Source: Chloroflexota bacterium (GTDB lineage: Bacteria > Chloroflexota > Dehalococcoidia > UBA3495). From it: a stretch of DNA of 7,706 nucleotides. The stretch is from positions 1-7,706 of the forward strand of contig JACZRM010000076.1 in assembly GCA_022576105.1 (NCBI GenBank), in the 5' to 3' direction. The translations under genes were made by a program, and so were the position numbers. Of the stretch, positions 1 to 6,161 are shown piece after piece. The notes beneath the pieces were generated by a model. That model was not told the DNA's origin. It worked only from the letters and a program-made list of their open reading frames with translations, and ran no database searches. Each line of letters begins with the position of its first letter. Within the stretch, counting starts at the first letter, position 1.

Positions 1-1613
1 CAGATGTACCGTCCGGCAATGGCCGAAGGCTGTACCGGCACCATGCTGGTCAGAGGCAGCGAGCTGAAGATCATGCCCCCCGGATGCTGGGCAAGGTACT
101 GGGGGAAGCCGTCCAGTTGACCGGCCAGGTCGATCAGGTCTCGCCACACCGGAGCGTCGACCTTGTCCTTGAACTCGGGCAGTGATTCCATTTCCTGGGA
201 TAATTCTCGGGCGTTGTGCGACTCGACTCGCCTGGCCAGTTGGTCTACGTCCAACTCCGGCAGCCCCAACGCCTTGCCCAGACTGCGAATTGCCCCCTTC
301 ATCTGGTAGGTGGCGATCATGCCGGTCAGCGCGGCCCGGTCCCAGCCCCACTCCTCGTGCACCCGCCGGATCAACTCCTCACGGATGTCCCGGGGGAAGT
401 CCAGGTCAATGTCCGGCACCGAGTCGGTGCCCTCGGGGAGGAACCGCTCCAGAGACAGGTCGAATTCCAAAGGGTCGATATGGGAGAGGCCGATCAGGTA
501 TCCCACCAGCATCGCTACCGAGGACCCGCGCCCCCGACCCGGCGGTCTTTCTTCCAGGGGAATCTCACGGTCGGTGAGGCCCAGGTCGATCATGACTTCT
601 CGGGCCATCTGGATGATGTCGTGGTACATCAGCAGAAAACCGGCCAGGTTGCGTCTCCTAATCAGGTCGAATTCCTCATTCAGCCGCCGCTGGACTCGCT
701 GGTTGACCTCACCGTAGCGACGCTGGGCAGCCTGGTAGCACAGTTCCTCCAGGTAAGTCTGGGGAGTGTGACCATCGGGAACCTGGTAATCCGGGAACTG
801 GTAGCCCAGGTCGCTGGTCAAGTCAAAGGTGCACCGCTCCGCAATCCGCAGAGTGTTGTCGATGGCCTCTGGATAGCTCCGGAACAGCCCGGCCATTTGC
901 TGAGGCGATTTAAGATGATACTGGCTGTTGGTGCGGAGGTGGGGCATGGCTTGGTCCAGGGTCTGGTTGTGCTGTATGGCCACCAGCGCATCTTGCAGCC
1001 GGTGCCGGTCCTTGACGTGATAGTGGACGTTGTTGGTGGCCACCACATCCGCTCCCAACTGCTTGGCCAGGGCGACCAGCCTGCGGTTGCGGGTGGTATC
1101 ACCTTTGACCAGGTTCCTTTGCAGTTCGACAAACACGCTGGCCGACCCAAACCAGTCCAGGTATTGACGCAAGACAGCTTCAGCCTCACCGTATTTTCCC
1201 TGGGCCAGCAGGCCCGGCAGTTTGCCTTGGGGGCATCCGGTGAGCAGGATTATGCCTTGGGAGTGGCTCTGGAAGTGCTGAGGGTCCAGTTTGGGGTTCT
1301 GGCGGCCACCATCCATGTAGGCGCTGGAGATCAGGCTGCACAGGTTGCCGTACCCCTGCCGGGTTTCGGCCAGCAGGGTCAGGTGGGAGCCATCGGTAAG
1401 GGTCACCTCAGCGCCGATGATGGGGTGGATGCCCATGCTCTGGGCGCTTTCGGCAAAGTGCATCGCCCCGCACAGGTTGTCGTGATCGGTGAGGGCCAAC
1501 GCCGGGTAGCCCAGTTCCTTGGAACGCTTTAAGAGTTCCTCAACGGTAGAAGCGCCTTCCTTGAAGGAGTAATTGCTGTGGCAGTGCAGCTCAACGTATG
1601 AAATGTAGGACAT
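1..1613 (-). CDS. dnaE2: Error-prone DNA polymerase III alpha subunit DnaE2/ImuC (3' part outside window)
   Basis: C-family DNA polymerase; 537 codons are visible and the frame is still open at base 1, about half of a ~1,050-residue DnaE2. The N-terminus is a PHP domain: HCHSNYSF with H10 and H12, LTDHDN with D43-H44-D45, and IIGAEV near residues 65-70. The polymerase core follows with GRGRGSS, GLSHIDPLEFDLSLERFLP and PDIDLDFP, whose aspartates 401 and 403 match the two metal-binding aspartates of E. coli DnaE; the third catalytic aspartate would lie outside the window. The ATG at 1613 directly precedes the PHP motif. It lies 9 nt after the DUF6504 stop with no clear Shine-Dalgarno, which suggests translational coupling. 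DnaE2 rather than replicative DnaE1 is inferred mainly from the imuB neighbour. Known role of the family: SOS-induced translesion synthesis with ImuB on the beta clamp. Confidence 0.93.
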   Translation of the reverse strand, partial: MSYISYVELHCHSNYSFKEGASTVEELLKRSKELGYPALALTDHDNLCGAMHFAESAQSMGIHPIIGAEVTLTDGSHLTLLAETRQGYGNLCSLISSAYMDGGRQNPKLDPQHFQSHSQGIILLTGCPQGKLPGLLAQGKYGEAEAVLRQYLDWFGSASVFVELQRNLVKGDTTRNRRLVALAKQLGADVVATNNVHYHVKDRHRLQDALVAIQHNQTLDQAMPHLRTNSQYHLKSPQQMAGLFRSYPEAIDNTLRIAERCTFDLTSDLGYQFPDYQVPDGHTPQTYLEELCYQAAQRRYGEVNQRVQRRLNEEFDLIRRRNLAGFLLMYHDIIQMAREVMIDLGLTDREIPLEERPPGRGRGSSVAMLVGYLIGLSHIDPLEFDLSLERFLPEGTDSVPDIDLDFPRDIREELIRRVHEEWGWDRAALTGMIATYQMKGAIRSLGKALGLPELDVDQLARRVESHNARELSQEMESLPEFKDKVDAPVWRDLIDLAGQLDGFPQYLAQHPGGMIFSSLPLTSMVPVQPSAIAGRYI

Positions 1614-1622
1614 TAAGGTCAG

Positions 1623-1910
1623 CTACACGTTCTGCCGATACCAGCCGCCCTGCCCCAAATCCCAAAAAATTGTGACGTCTCGATCGCCTTCAGTGGTGAC
1701 CCGGAAGTACCTCCGGGAAATCCCTCTGGGTCTCCACCACTCGGTGTCCACCTCCCATATTTCGTCAATCTTGATTATTTTCAACGCCTTCCCTTTCAGG
1801 GTAATCGCCGTCGGTCTATCCGCATCGTTCAACTTTACCTGCACCGGACGGGGTGGGTTCAGGAGTCGAAGGGGACCAGGACTTTCTGTCTTTCTGGAAT
1901 TGGTGACCAA
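1623..1910 (-). CDS. DUF6504 family protein between imuB and dnaE2
   Basis: Small protein of 95 residues. From about residue 22 it reads as the small beta-rich DUF6504-type domain often found beside imuB and dnaE2: PRPVQVKLND, then DEIWEVDTEWWRPRGISRRY, then FWDLGQGGWYRQNV at the C-terminus. It has no signal peptide or membrane segment. The start chosen is TTG at 1910, preceded by GAGGGA with a 9-nt gap; no ATG lies between it and the conserved core. The first 52 bp overlap the 3' end of imuB in another frame, so the two are probably coupled. A GTG just inside the conserved core is an alternative start but has no ribosome binding site. No biochemical function is known to me. Its fixed place between the scaffold and the polymerase suggests a mutasome accessory role, which is inference. 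Confidence 0.82.
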   Translation of the reverse strand: MVTNSRKTESPGPLRLLNPPRPVQVKLNDADRPTAITLKGKALKIIKIDEIWEVDTEWWRPRGISRRYFRVTTEGDRDVTIFWDLGQGGWYRQNV

Positions 1911-3040
1911 GGTTCTAAATCCCTCGCCAGGTAGATTGGGGTCCGGCCGCCCCAGCGGACTCGTAGTTGGCGGATGCTTTCCCGGAGCTGCTCCTGTTTT
2001 CGTACATCGGAGAACAGGTTGGCCTGAATCCCCGACTCGCCGGTCAGTCCGGTCAGAGTCAGTTTCATGTCCTCCAGCGGGCCTGGCAGCGAAACCGATT
2101 CCAGGGCGCTCTTGATCACTGCCAGCGCTGGGTCCCTGCTGCCCACCGCCTGCTTATAGAAGAAGATCCTGCCCCACGGTGGGTGATGCAGAATCTGGGA
2201 CTCAATTTTGACGCCTCGGGCGTATTTACCCCGCACCTCTGGTCTGGAGAAAGCCCGCACCAGCAGAGACTCCACCGCCAGTAGTATGCTGGGCAGAGTG
2301 ATTGATGGAGCAGGAAAAGTGAGATACTCGACCACCACCTGCTCCGGTCGTCGCGGCGCCAACGGGCGGCGGTCGATCCCCTGGGCCAGCTCCCAGGCCT
2401 TAAGACCTTCCGGGCCAAACTGGGCCTGCATCGCCCCCACCGGCTGTCCCGCAACCTGGCCCAGCGTGCCCAGCCCAAAGTGGAACAGCCTGGATTTGTT
2501 TTCCCAGGAGATGGGCAGCAGGTTGGTGGAGACATCTTTAAGGAAGTCAGCCACATCGTCAGTGACCTTGGTCGCCTGTCCCGCCGGACTGGTGACGGCG
2601 GCAATATAAGCCGGAAACTTGCCCTGGGCCACACCCACTCTGGGGTTGTAGACCGGATGGACCGCCTGCAGCAATGAGGTGATCAGCCTGGCTTCGCTGC
2701 CGTACATCAGCTCCAGGCCGTCCAGGCCCACATAAACGCAGCCCAGGTCGGCCGCTTCCACCTGAGGACTGCGCTGCTCCAGAGCATCCAGAATGTCATC
2801 GAAAGCGGCCTGGTAATGGGCCTCATCGTCTTCCAGCAGAACTACTTCTTTGCAGATGGCTGCTGCCTCCTGCACCGGCATGCCCGGGACGATGCCCTTG
2901 GCCTGAGCCGAATGGTCCAGCACCAACCGCTGGGAGCCCAACTCCTTCACGATCAGCGCTGGCCGGCCAACCAGGTCTGGAAGCCGTCGCAACTCGGCTT
3001 TGATGGGCAGGTGGGTAATCAGGACGCAGGCTAGATTCAT
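1859..3040 (-). CDS. imuB: ImuB-like inactive Y-family polymerase, mutasome scaffold
   Basis: Y-family polymerase-like protein of 393 residues when started at the ATG at 3040, which has a GGTGA motif nine bases upstream. A TTG at 3049 would add three residues but has no spaced ribosome binding site. The N-terminus (MNLACVLI), the finger region (VLDHSAQAKGIVPGMPVQEA) and the palm segment VYVGLDGLELMYG follow the Pol IV/ImuB fold. The Pol IV catalytic carboxylates are absent: there is no N-terminal DxD-type motif and no SLDE. That is typical of ImuB, which acts as an adaptor and not a polymerase. Near the C-terminus QANLF (bases 2012-2026) is a good beta-clamp-binding pentapeptide, followed by the family-like EPWSPIPERQ tail. 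First gene of the operon with the DUF6504 gene and dnaE2. A LexA-type box lies in its promoter spacer. No imuA or recA-like partner is in the window. Confidence 0.88.
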   Translation of the reverse strand: MNLACVLITHLPIKAELRRLPDLVGRPALIVKELGSQRLVLDHSAQAKGIVPGMPVQEAAAICKEVVLLEDDEAHYQAAFDDILDALEQRSPQVEAADLGCVYVGLDGLELMYGSEARLITSLLQAVHPVYNPRVGVAQGKFPAYIAAVTSPAGQATKVTDDVADFLKDVSTNLLPISWENKSRLFHFGLGTLGQVAGQPVGAMQAQFGPEGLKAWELAQGIDRRPLAPRRPEQVVVEYLTFPAPSITLPSILLAVESLLVRAFSRPEVRGKYARGVKIESQILHHPPWGRIFFYKQAVGSRDPALAVIKSALESVSLPGPLEDMKLTLTGLTGESGIQANLFSDVRKQEQLRESIRQLRVRWGGRTPIYLARDLEPWSPIPERQKVLVPFDS

Positions 3041-3091
3041 TCGGTGCAATCACCAGGGGTTTAAACAATGGATGTAAGCAACTGAAAGCTG

Positions 3092-3120
3092 ACTATACAG
3101 AACGTATGTACTAATTTCAA
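3092..3120 (-). promoter_or_regulatory. Sigma-70-type promoter of the imuB-DUF6504-dnaE2 operon
   Basis: Read on the minus strand, TTGAAA (3115-3120) and TATAGT (3092-3097) each match the -35 and -10 consensus at five of six positions and are separated by exactly 17 nt. Transcription would begin near 3085, giving a leader of about 45 nt before the imuB ATG at 3040 that includes a GGTGA ribosome binding site. The spacer contains the LexA-type box, so repression by occlusion is expected. Confidence 0.72.
3100..3111. promoter_or_regulatory. Probable LexA (SOS) operator in the imuB promoter spacer
   Basis: GAACGTATGTAC fits the Gram-positive-type SOS box core GAAC-N4-GTTC with one mismatch. The four central bases also fit the RNRY pattern, and the flanks extend the imperfect dyad to 14 bp (AGAACGTATGTACT). 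It sits between the -35 and -10 hexamers of an operon of imuB and dnaE2, genes known to be LexA-controlled in many bacteria. The lexA gene of this organism is not in the window, so its exact target motif is unknown. Confidence 0.66.
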
Positions 3121-3167
3121 CTAGCTATGGTCATAGCTTTAGGCATAGCTACAGGCAAAGCTTTGGG
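3120..3167. repeat. 12-bp tandem repeats with overlapping palindrome upstream of imuB
   Basis: Three consecutive 12-mers are seen: CATAGCTTTAGG (3132-3143), CATAGCTACAGG (3144-3155) and CAAAGCTTTGGG (3156-3167). A fourth, weaker AGCTAT unit lies at 3123-3128. The first units form a perfect dyad AGCTAT-GGTC-ATAGCT (3123-3138). The block starts immediately upstream of the imuB -35 box, where an activator or second repressor could bind. It may equally be a neutral tandem duplication. Confidence 0.55.
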
Positions 3168-3217
3168 CCGGGTTTTAGGGGAAATTTCAGAAAGCGGCTT
3201 TGGCGCCGGCCCGCTTC

Positions 3218-3239
3218 AAAAAAACGGCCCGGCTGGGCC
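3218..3239 (-). terminator. Possible intrinsic terminator for minus-strand transcripts
   Basis: On the minus strand the sequence reads GGCCC-AGCC-GGGCC followed by GTTTTTTT: a five-pair all-GC stem with a four-base loop and a run of seven T. The stem is short, but the T-run is good. No minus-strand gene ends here. It would stop antisense transcription leaving the carboxylase unit, or end a short RNA, before the imuB promoter. A second dyad, AAGCGG (3192-3197) with CCGCTT (3211-3216), lies just beyond. Confidence 0.4.
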
Positions 3240-3301
3240 TCCTGTTCGTTGTGCCGTTACTCGTACCGGACGGGCAAAGCCCTTCTTCAGTCGCCGCGTA
3301 G

Positions 3302-3307
3302 TATAAT
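3302..3307 (+). promoter_or_regulatory. -10 box of a probable leaderless promoter
   Basis: A perfect TATAAT ends six bases before the GTG at 3314, so transcription would begin at or within a base or two of the start codon. No convincing -35 hexamer is found 16-18 bp upstream (the sequence there is near gccctt), so recognition would rest on the -10 box. Confidence 0.6.
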
Positions 3308-3313
3308 TGAGAC

Positions 3314-3757
3314 GTGCGCACCGGAGAGAAAACACCACCGACCGACAGGTCTTCGCAGTGGATTTTTTACTACGACGGAGACTGCGGCCTATGCGGCTGG
3401 TTGGTCAAGTGGCTAGGCCGTATGGACTTTGCCCGGGGCGTGGATTGGGTCCCCTTTCAGTCATTGCAAACGCTTCCCGAGGGTCTTTCGCGGGACGATC
3501 TGGACCAAGCAGCCTACCTGGATGTTGGCGCAGGCAAATTATTGCCGGGATTTTATGCCTTCAGAAGACTGACGCTGAAAATTGCCTTCCTGTGGCCGTT
3601 GGCCCCCATTTTTTGGTTTCCGGGAGTGCCGGCGCCGGGCGTGCTGGTCTACCGATGGGTGGCCCAGAACCGCTATCGATTGTCCCGTTGTGCTGCGCCT
3701 GGCGGCGAGGCCGAGCAGCATGGCCGTTCTGTCCCACGGCCCCGAGATGACAGCTAG
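3314..3757 (+). CDS. DCC-family (DUF393) thiol-disulfide oxidoreductase
   Basis: Protein of 147 residues of the DCC1-like/DUF393 family. The signature FYYDGDCGLCGWLVKWL lies at residues 18-34, with a thioredoxin-like CxxC pair at C24 and C27. The family-like end is RWVAQNRYRL, after which an Arg-rich tail of about 25 residues overlaps the next gene. There is no signal peptide; a hydrophobic segment rich in Phe, Pro and Trp (about residues 93-115) may touch the membrane. The GTG at 3314 is the only usable start: an in-frame TGA lies at 3308-3310, and no other ATG, GTG or TTG occurs before the CxxC motif. The stop overlaps the carboxylase gene by 38 bp, so the two form a transcription unit. Family members are presumed thiol oxidoreductases, mostly uncharacterised. 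A role as electron partner of the carboxylase is inference. Confidence 0.85.
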   Translation: MRTGEKTPPTDRSSQWIFYYDGDCGLCGWLVKWLGRMDFARGVDWVPFQSLQTLPEGLSRDDLDQAAYLDVGAGKLLPGFYAFRRLTLKIAFLWPLAPIFWFPGVPAPGVLVYRWVAQNRYRLSRCAAPGGEAEQHGRSVPRPRDDS

Positions 3758-5342
3758 ATTGTTGGGCCGGTTCCGCTCCATGTTGGCGGTACCCGACGGC
3801 CGTCTGTCGGTCTTATTCCGCCCAATTGATTCATCTTTTCTGGCCTACTTCCGCATCGCCTTCGGCAGCATAATGGTGTGGGAGACCTGGCGGTTCATTA
3901 ACAACGACTGGATTGGGCGCTACTTCTCTGGGAAAGAGTTTTACTTCAAGTACTGGCCCTTTGATTTCGTTCAACCCTGGCCGGGCGAGGGGATGTATAT
4001 CCATCTGGTGGTGATGGGTATCTTTGCCTGCTTCGTCGCCCTGGGCCTGTTTTACCGGATCAGCGCCGCGGCTTTCTTTCTGATGATCACCTACCTATTC
4101 TTGCTGGAAAAAGCCAGATACTTGAACCATCTTTATCTGGTGTGCCTGCTGTCCTTCGTGATGGTGTTCCTGCCGGCCCACCGGTATTTATCGTTGGATG
4201 TCTTGCTGAGACCAGCCCTGCGGGCGGTAACTGCGCCCCTGTGGACCCTGTGGCTGTTGCGGTTCCAAATTGGCGTGCCCATGTTATTTGGCGGTCTGGC
4301 CAAGCTGAATATGGACTGGCTGCGAGGCGAACCCCTCCGCGCCTGGCTGGCCGCGCGCACCGATTTTCCAGTGCTGGGACAGCTCTTTCTCAATGAGCCG
4401 GTGGTCTGGGTGATGGTCTACACTGCTCTATTGGCCGACCTATTTTTTATATTTTATATGCTTCACCGCCGGACCCGGGTGTTTGGCTTCATCCTGGTGC
4501 TGCTGTTCCACTTTATGAACGCCCGGTTGTTCGACATTGGGATATTCCCCTGGTTGATGATTGCCGCCACGCTGGTTTTCTTTGGGCCGGACTGGCCCCG
4601 CCGGGTCTGGTGCGACATCAAAACCAGACACAGTTACCGACTACCGATGTTGGCGGTAGGGGCCGCGCTGGGTTTTGTGATCGGCGCCTGGCTGCCGGAG
4701 CGGTTCGACTTGATGCACGCGATTATCGGCGCGCTGGGCGTCGGCATTGCGGCCTATCATCTGGATGAGCCATTTGCCAAGCCAGGCCCGGCCAGCGAGT
4801 CGCCGACCAGTGTGTTGGTAGAGGCCCAGGGGATTGAGCACCGTCACGTACGCTCCCGTCTCACCGGATTTCAAAAATGTGCGGTTGGCCTCTTGGGGCT
4901 GTGGGTGGCGGTGCAGGTCCTGGTCCCGCTGCGCCACCTGGTCATCCCAGGTGACGTGCACTGGACTGAAGAAGGCCACGAATTCGCGTGGCACATGAAG
5001 CTGCGAGACAAGGATTCGGAAGGCTTTTTTGTGGTGACTGACCGGGCTGTTGGGGAGGAGTGGGTGGTTGATCCCAGGGAACATCTGACCCAGCGCCAAA
5101 CCAGCAAGATGGCCTCACGCCCGGAGATGATTCTCCAATTTGCTCACTACCTGGAACGTCTGGCCATCGCTGATGGTCACGATGATGTTGAGGTAAGGGC
5201 CCATATGGTTTCTTCCCTAAACGGGAGGGTTGCGCAGAGACTCATTGATTCCAAGGTGGACCTGACCCTTCAGAGCCGGCCCTGGCTGGGCCACGCTTCC
5301 TGGATATTGCCATTGGAGACACCCCTCCGGCCAGCTGAATAG
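3720..5342 (+). CDS. Vitamin K-dependent gamma-carboxylase homologue (HTTM + lumenal-type domain)
   Basis: Membrane protein of 540 residues, homologous along most of its length to gamma-glutamyl carboxylase, which couples reduced vitamin K oxidation to Glu carboxylation. The HTTM part spans about residues 30-295. It includes LLEKARYLNHLYL, where K131 (codon 4110-4112) aligns with the catalytic base Lys218 of the human enzyme, then FGGLAKLNMDWLRGE and FHFMNARLFDIGIFPWLM, both close to the animal sequence. The C-terminal domain runs from GDVHWTEEGHEFAWHMKL to VDLTLQSRPWLGHASWILPL and matches the animal lumenal domain. Between them, residues ~305-350 hold two extra hydrophobic stretches. Start ATG 3720 has GAGG nine bases upstream; ATG 3747 and 3780 are weaker alternatives. 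The real activity could be carboxylation, quinol epoxidation only, or something else; a bacterial (Leptospira) homologue has been reported to differ from the animal enzyme. Confidence 0.87.
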   Translation: MAVLSHGPEMTARLLGRFRSMLAVPDGRLSVLFRPIDSSFLAYFRIAFGSIMVWETWRFINNDWIGRYFSGKEFYFKYWPFDFVQPWPGEGMYIHLVVMGIFACFVALGLFYRISAAAFFLMITYLFLLEKARYLNHLYLVCLLSFVMVFLPAHRYLSLDVLLRPALRAVTAPLWTLWLLRFQIGVPMLFGGLAKLNMDWLRGEPLRAWLAARTDFPVLGQLFLNEPVVWVMVYTALLADLFFIFYMLHRRTRVFGFILVLLFHFMNARLFDIGIFPWLMIAATLVFFGPDWPRRVWCDIKTRHSYRLPMLAVGAALGFVIGAWLPERFDLMHAIIGALGVGIAAYHLDEPFAKPGPASESPTSVLVEAQGIEHRHVRSRLTGFQKCAVGLLGLWVAVQVLVPLRHLVIPGDVHWTEEGHEFAWHMKLRDKDSEGFFVVTDRAVGEEWVVDPREHLTQRQTSKMASRPEMILQFAHYLERLAIADGHDDVEVRAHMVSSLNGRVAQRLIDSKVDLTLQSRPWLGHASWILPLETPLRPAE

Positions 5343-5369
5343 ACCGCACCCATACCGATGCCGTTGCGC
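5343..5369. other. Short convergent intergenic gap
   Basis: Only 27 bp separate the carboxylase stop from the methyltransferase stop. No hairpin with a T-run is visible for either direction, so the converging transcripts probably overlap. Confidence 0.6.
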
Positions 5370-6119
5370 CTAACGCAGCGTGGCGACAATCAGGTTGCCG
5401 CCATACCCGCCTTGGCCATACCCGCCTTGGTAGGAGGGGTAGCTAATCTCTTCGGTGGCGAATCCCACCTCTCCCAGCAAGCGGCGCCAGGTCGCTTTGG
5501 GAAACAGTCCAGTCAGGTGGCGGTCCTGTTCGACCCGCAATCCCCCAGGTCCGTTGATCAGGTAGAAGAAAATCGATTCAATTGTCGTGTCGGTAACGTC
5601 CGGGTCGTGGACGTACTCGATGAGGGTAACTTCCAGATCATCCCGCCGATTGACCCAGTGCAGCACTGAAGGGCTCTGAAAGGTTTCCTGAAACCAGTCT
5701 GGGGCGACAACCAGCACCCCGCCGGGCTCCAGGTGCGCCTTGGCGGTGCGGAAGGCCGACAACAAATCGTCTTCGGTAAGCATATATCCCACGGCGTCGT
5801 GAATCAGCACCGCCTGGAAGGTCTGGGGCAGGCGGACGCTCCGCATGTCGCCCAGGTGATGCTCCACGCTGGGGTTGAGGCGTTCCGACAGCGCCAGCAT
5901 ATCCGAGGATAGGTCCACGGCCGTAGCGTCAAATACCTGAGTTAGATGAGAGAGGACATGACCCCCGCCAACCCCCAACTCCAGCAAGGAGTGGCGGCCT
6001 GGGCCTAGTCGGTCAAGGAACGTTTCCCGTAAGTGCCCCGCCTCCTCCGCATATTCTTCTGGCGGACTGATAACAGGCCACAGGTGGGCCAGGTCGTGGT
6101 ACATGCGGTTCTGCTGCAA
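5370..6119 (-). CDS. Class I SAM-dependent methyltransferase
   Basis: Soluble Rossmann-fold methyltransferase of 249 residues with an unknown substrate. Motif I is LLELGVGGG (residues 45-53). The ribose-binding acidic position is D69 in TAVDLSSDML. Motif II is GDMRSV (D91 contacting adenine). The DAVGYMLTEDDL segment and LEPGGVLVVAPD (130-141) complete the fold as in Methyltransf_25-type proteins. The start chosen is TTG at 6119, because AAAGGGGA (6126-6133) lies six bases upstream; the ATG at 6104, five codons further on, is less well placed. The C-terminus contains GGYGQGGYGG (residues 232-241), from a perfect 15-bp duplication, just before the last beta strand (NLIVATLR). It is monocistronic and convergent with the carboxylase gene. 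Whether it modifies a small molecule or a protein cannot be told from the sequence. Confidence 0.87.
   Translation of the reverse strand: MQQNRMYHDLAHLWPVISPPEEYAEEAGHLRETFLDRLGPGRHSLLELGVGGGHVLSHLTQVFDATAVDLSSDMLALSERLNPSVEHHLGDMRSVRLPQTFQAVLIHDAVGYMLTEDDLLSAFRTAKAHLEPGGVLVVAPDWFQETFQSPSVLHWVNRRDDLEVTLIEYVHDPDVTDTTIESIFFYLINGPGGLRVEQDRHLTGLFPKATWRRLLGEVGFATEEISYPSYQGGYGQGGYGGNLIVATLR
5401..5430. repeat. Perfect 15-bp tandem duplication in the methyltransferase gene
   Basis: CCATACCCGCCTTGG occurs twice back to back (5401-5415, 5416-5430). The duplication is in frame and encodes a doubled Gln-Gly-Gly-Tyr-Gly unit near the C-terminus. The copies are identical, consistent with recent slippage or recombination. 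Confidence 0.9.
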
Positions 6120-6125
6120 AGAGGC

Positions 6126-6133
6126 TCCCCTTT
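6126..6133 (-). promoter_or_regulatory. Strong ribosome binding site deciding the TTG start of the methyltransferase
   Basis: The minus strand reads AAAGGGGA, six bases before TTG at 6119. This is the best Shine-Dalgarno-like sequence in the window and favours the TTG over the in-frame ATG at 6104. Confidence 0.65.
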
Positions 6134-6161
6134 AGATCGAATGTGGAGCGAAACGCCGGGA

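Noticed and set aside
216..1532. 438-codon open frame on the plus strand
   Set aside because: It is the antisense shadow of dnaE2. The minus strand encodes recognisable PHP and polymerase motifs throughout, and the plus translation has no recognisable domain.
3041..3049. TTG at 3049 as the imuB start
   Set aside because: The ATG at 3040 is better placed relative to the GGTGA motif and fits the usual ImuB N-terminus; the TTG remains possible.
3129..3138. Resemblance of ATGGTCATAGCT to a common cloning-vector lacZ primer site
   Set aside because: The match is only about 12 bases, the flanks do not fit the vector, and the bases are explained by the local 12-bp repeats.
3132..3167. Short CRISPR-like array
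   Set aside because: The units are directly adjacent 12-mers with no spacers, and no cas gene is present.
3582..3719. N-terminal extension of the carboxylase homologue by 46 residues
   Set aside because: It lies wholly inside the DCC gene in another frame, is rich in Arg, Pro and Cys with no homology to the family, and the ATG at 3720 has a spaced GAGG.
5343..5385. Bidirectional terminator between the converging genes
   Set aside because: Only a 4-bp TGCG/CGCA dyad is present, and there is no T-run on either strand.
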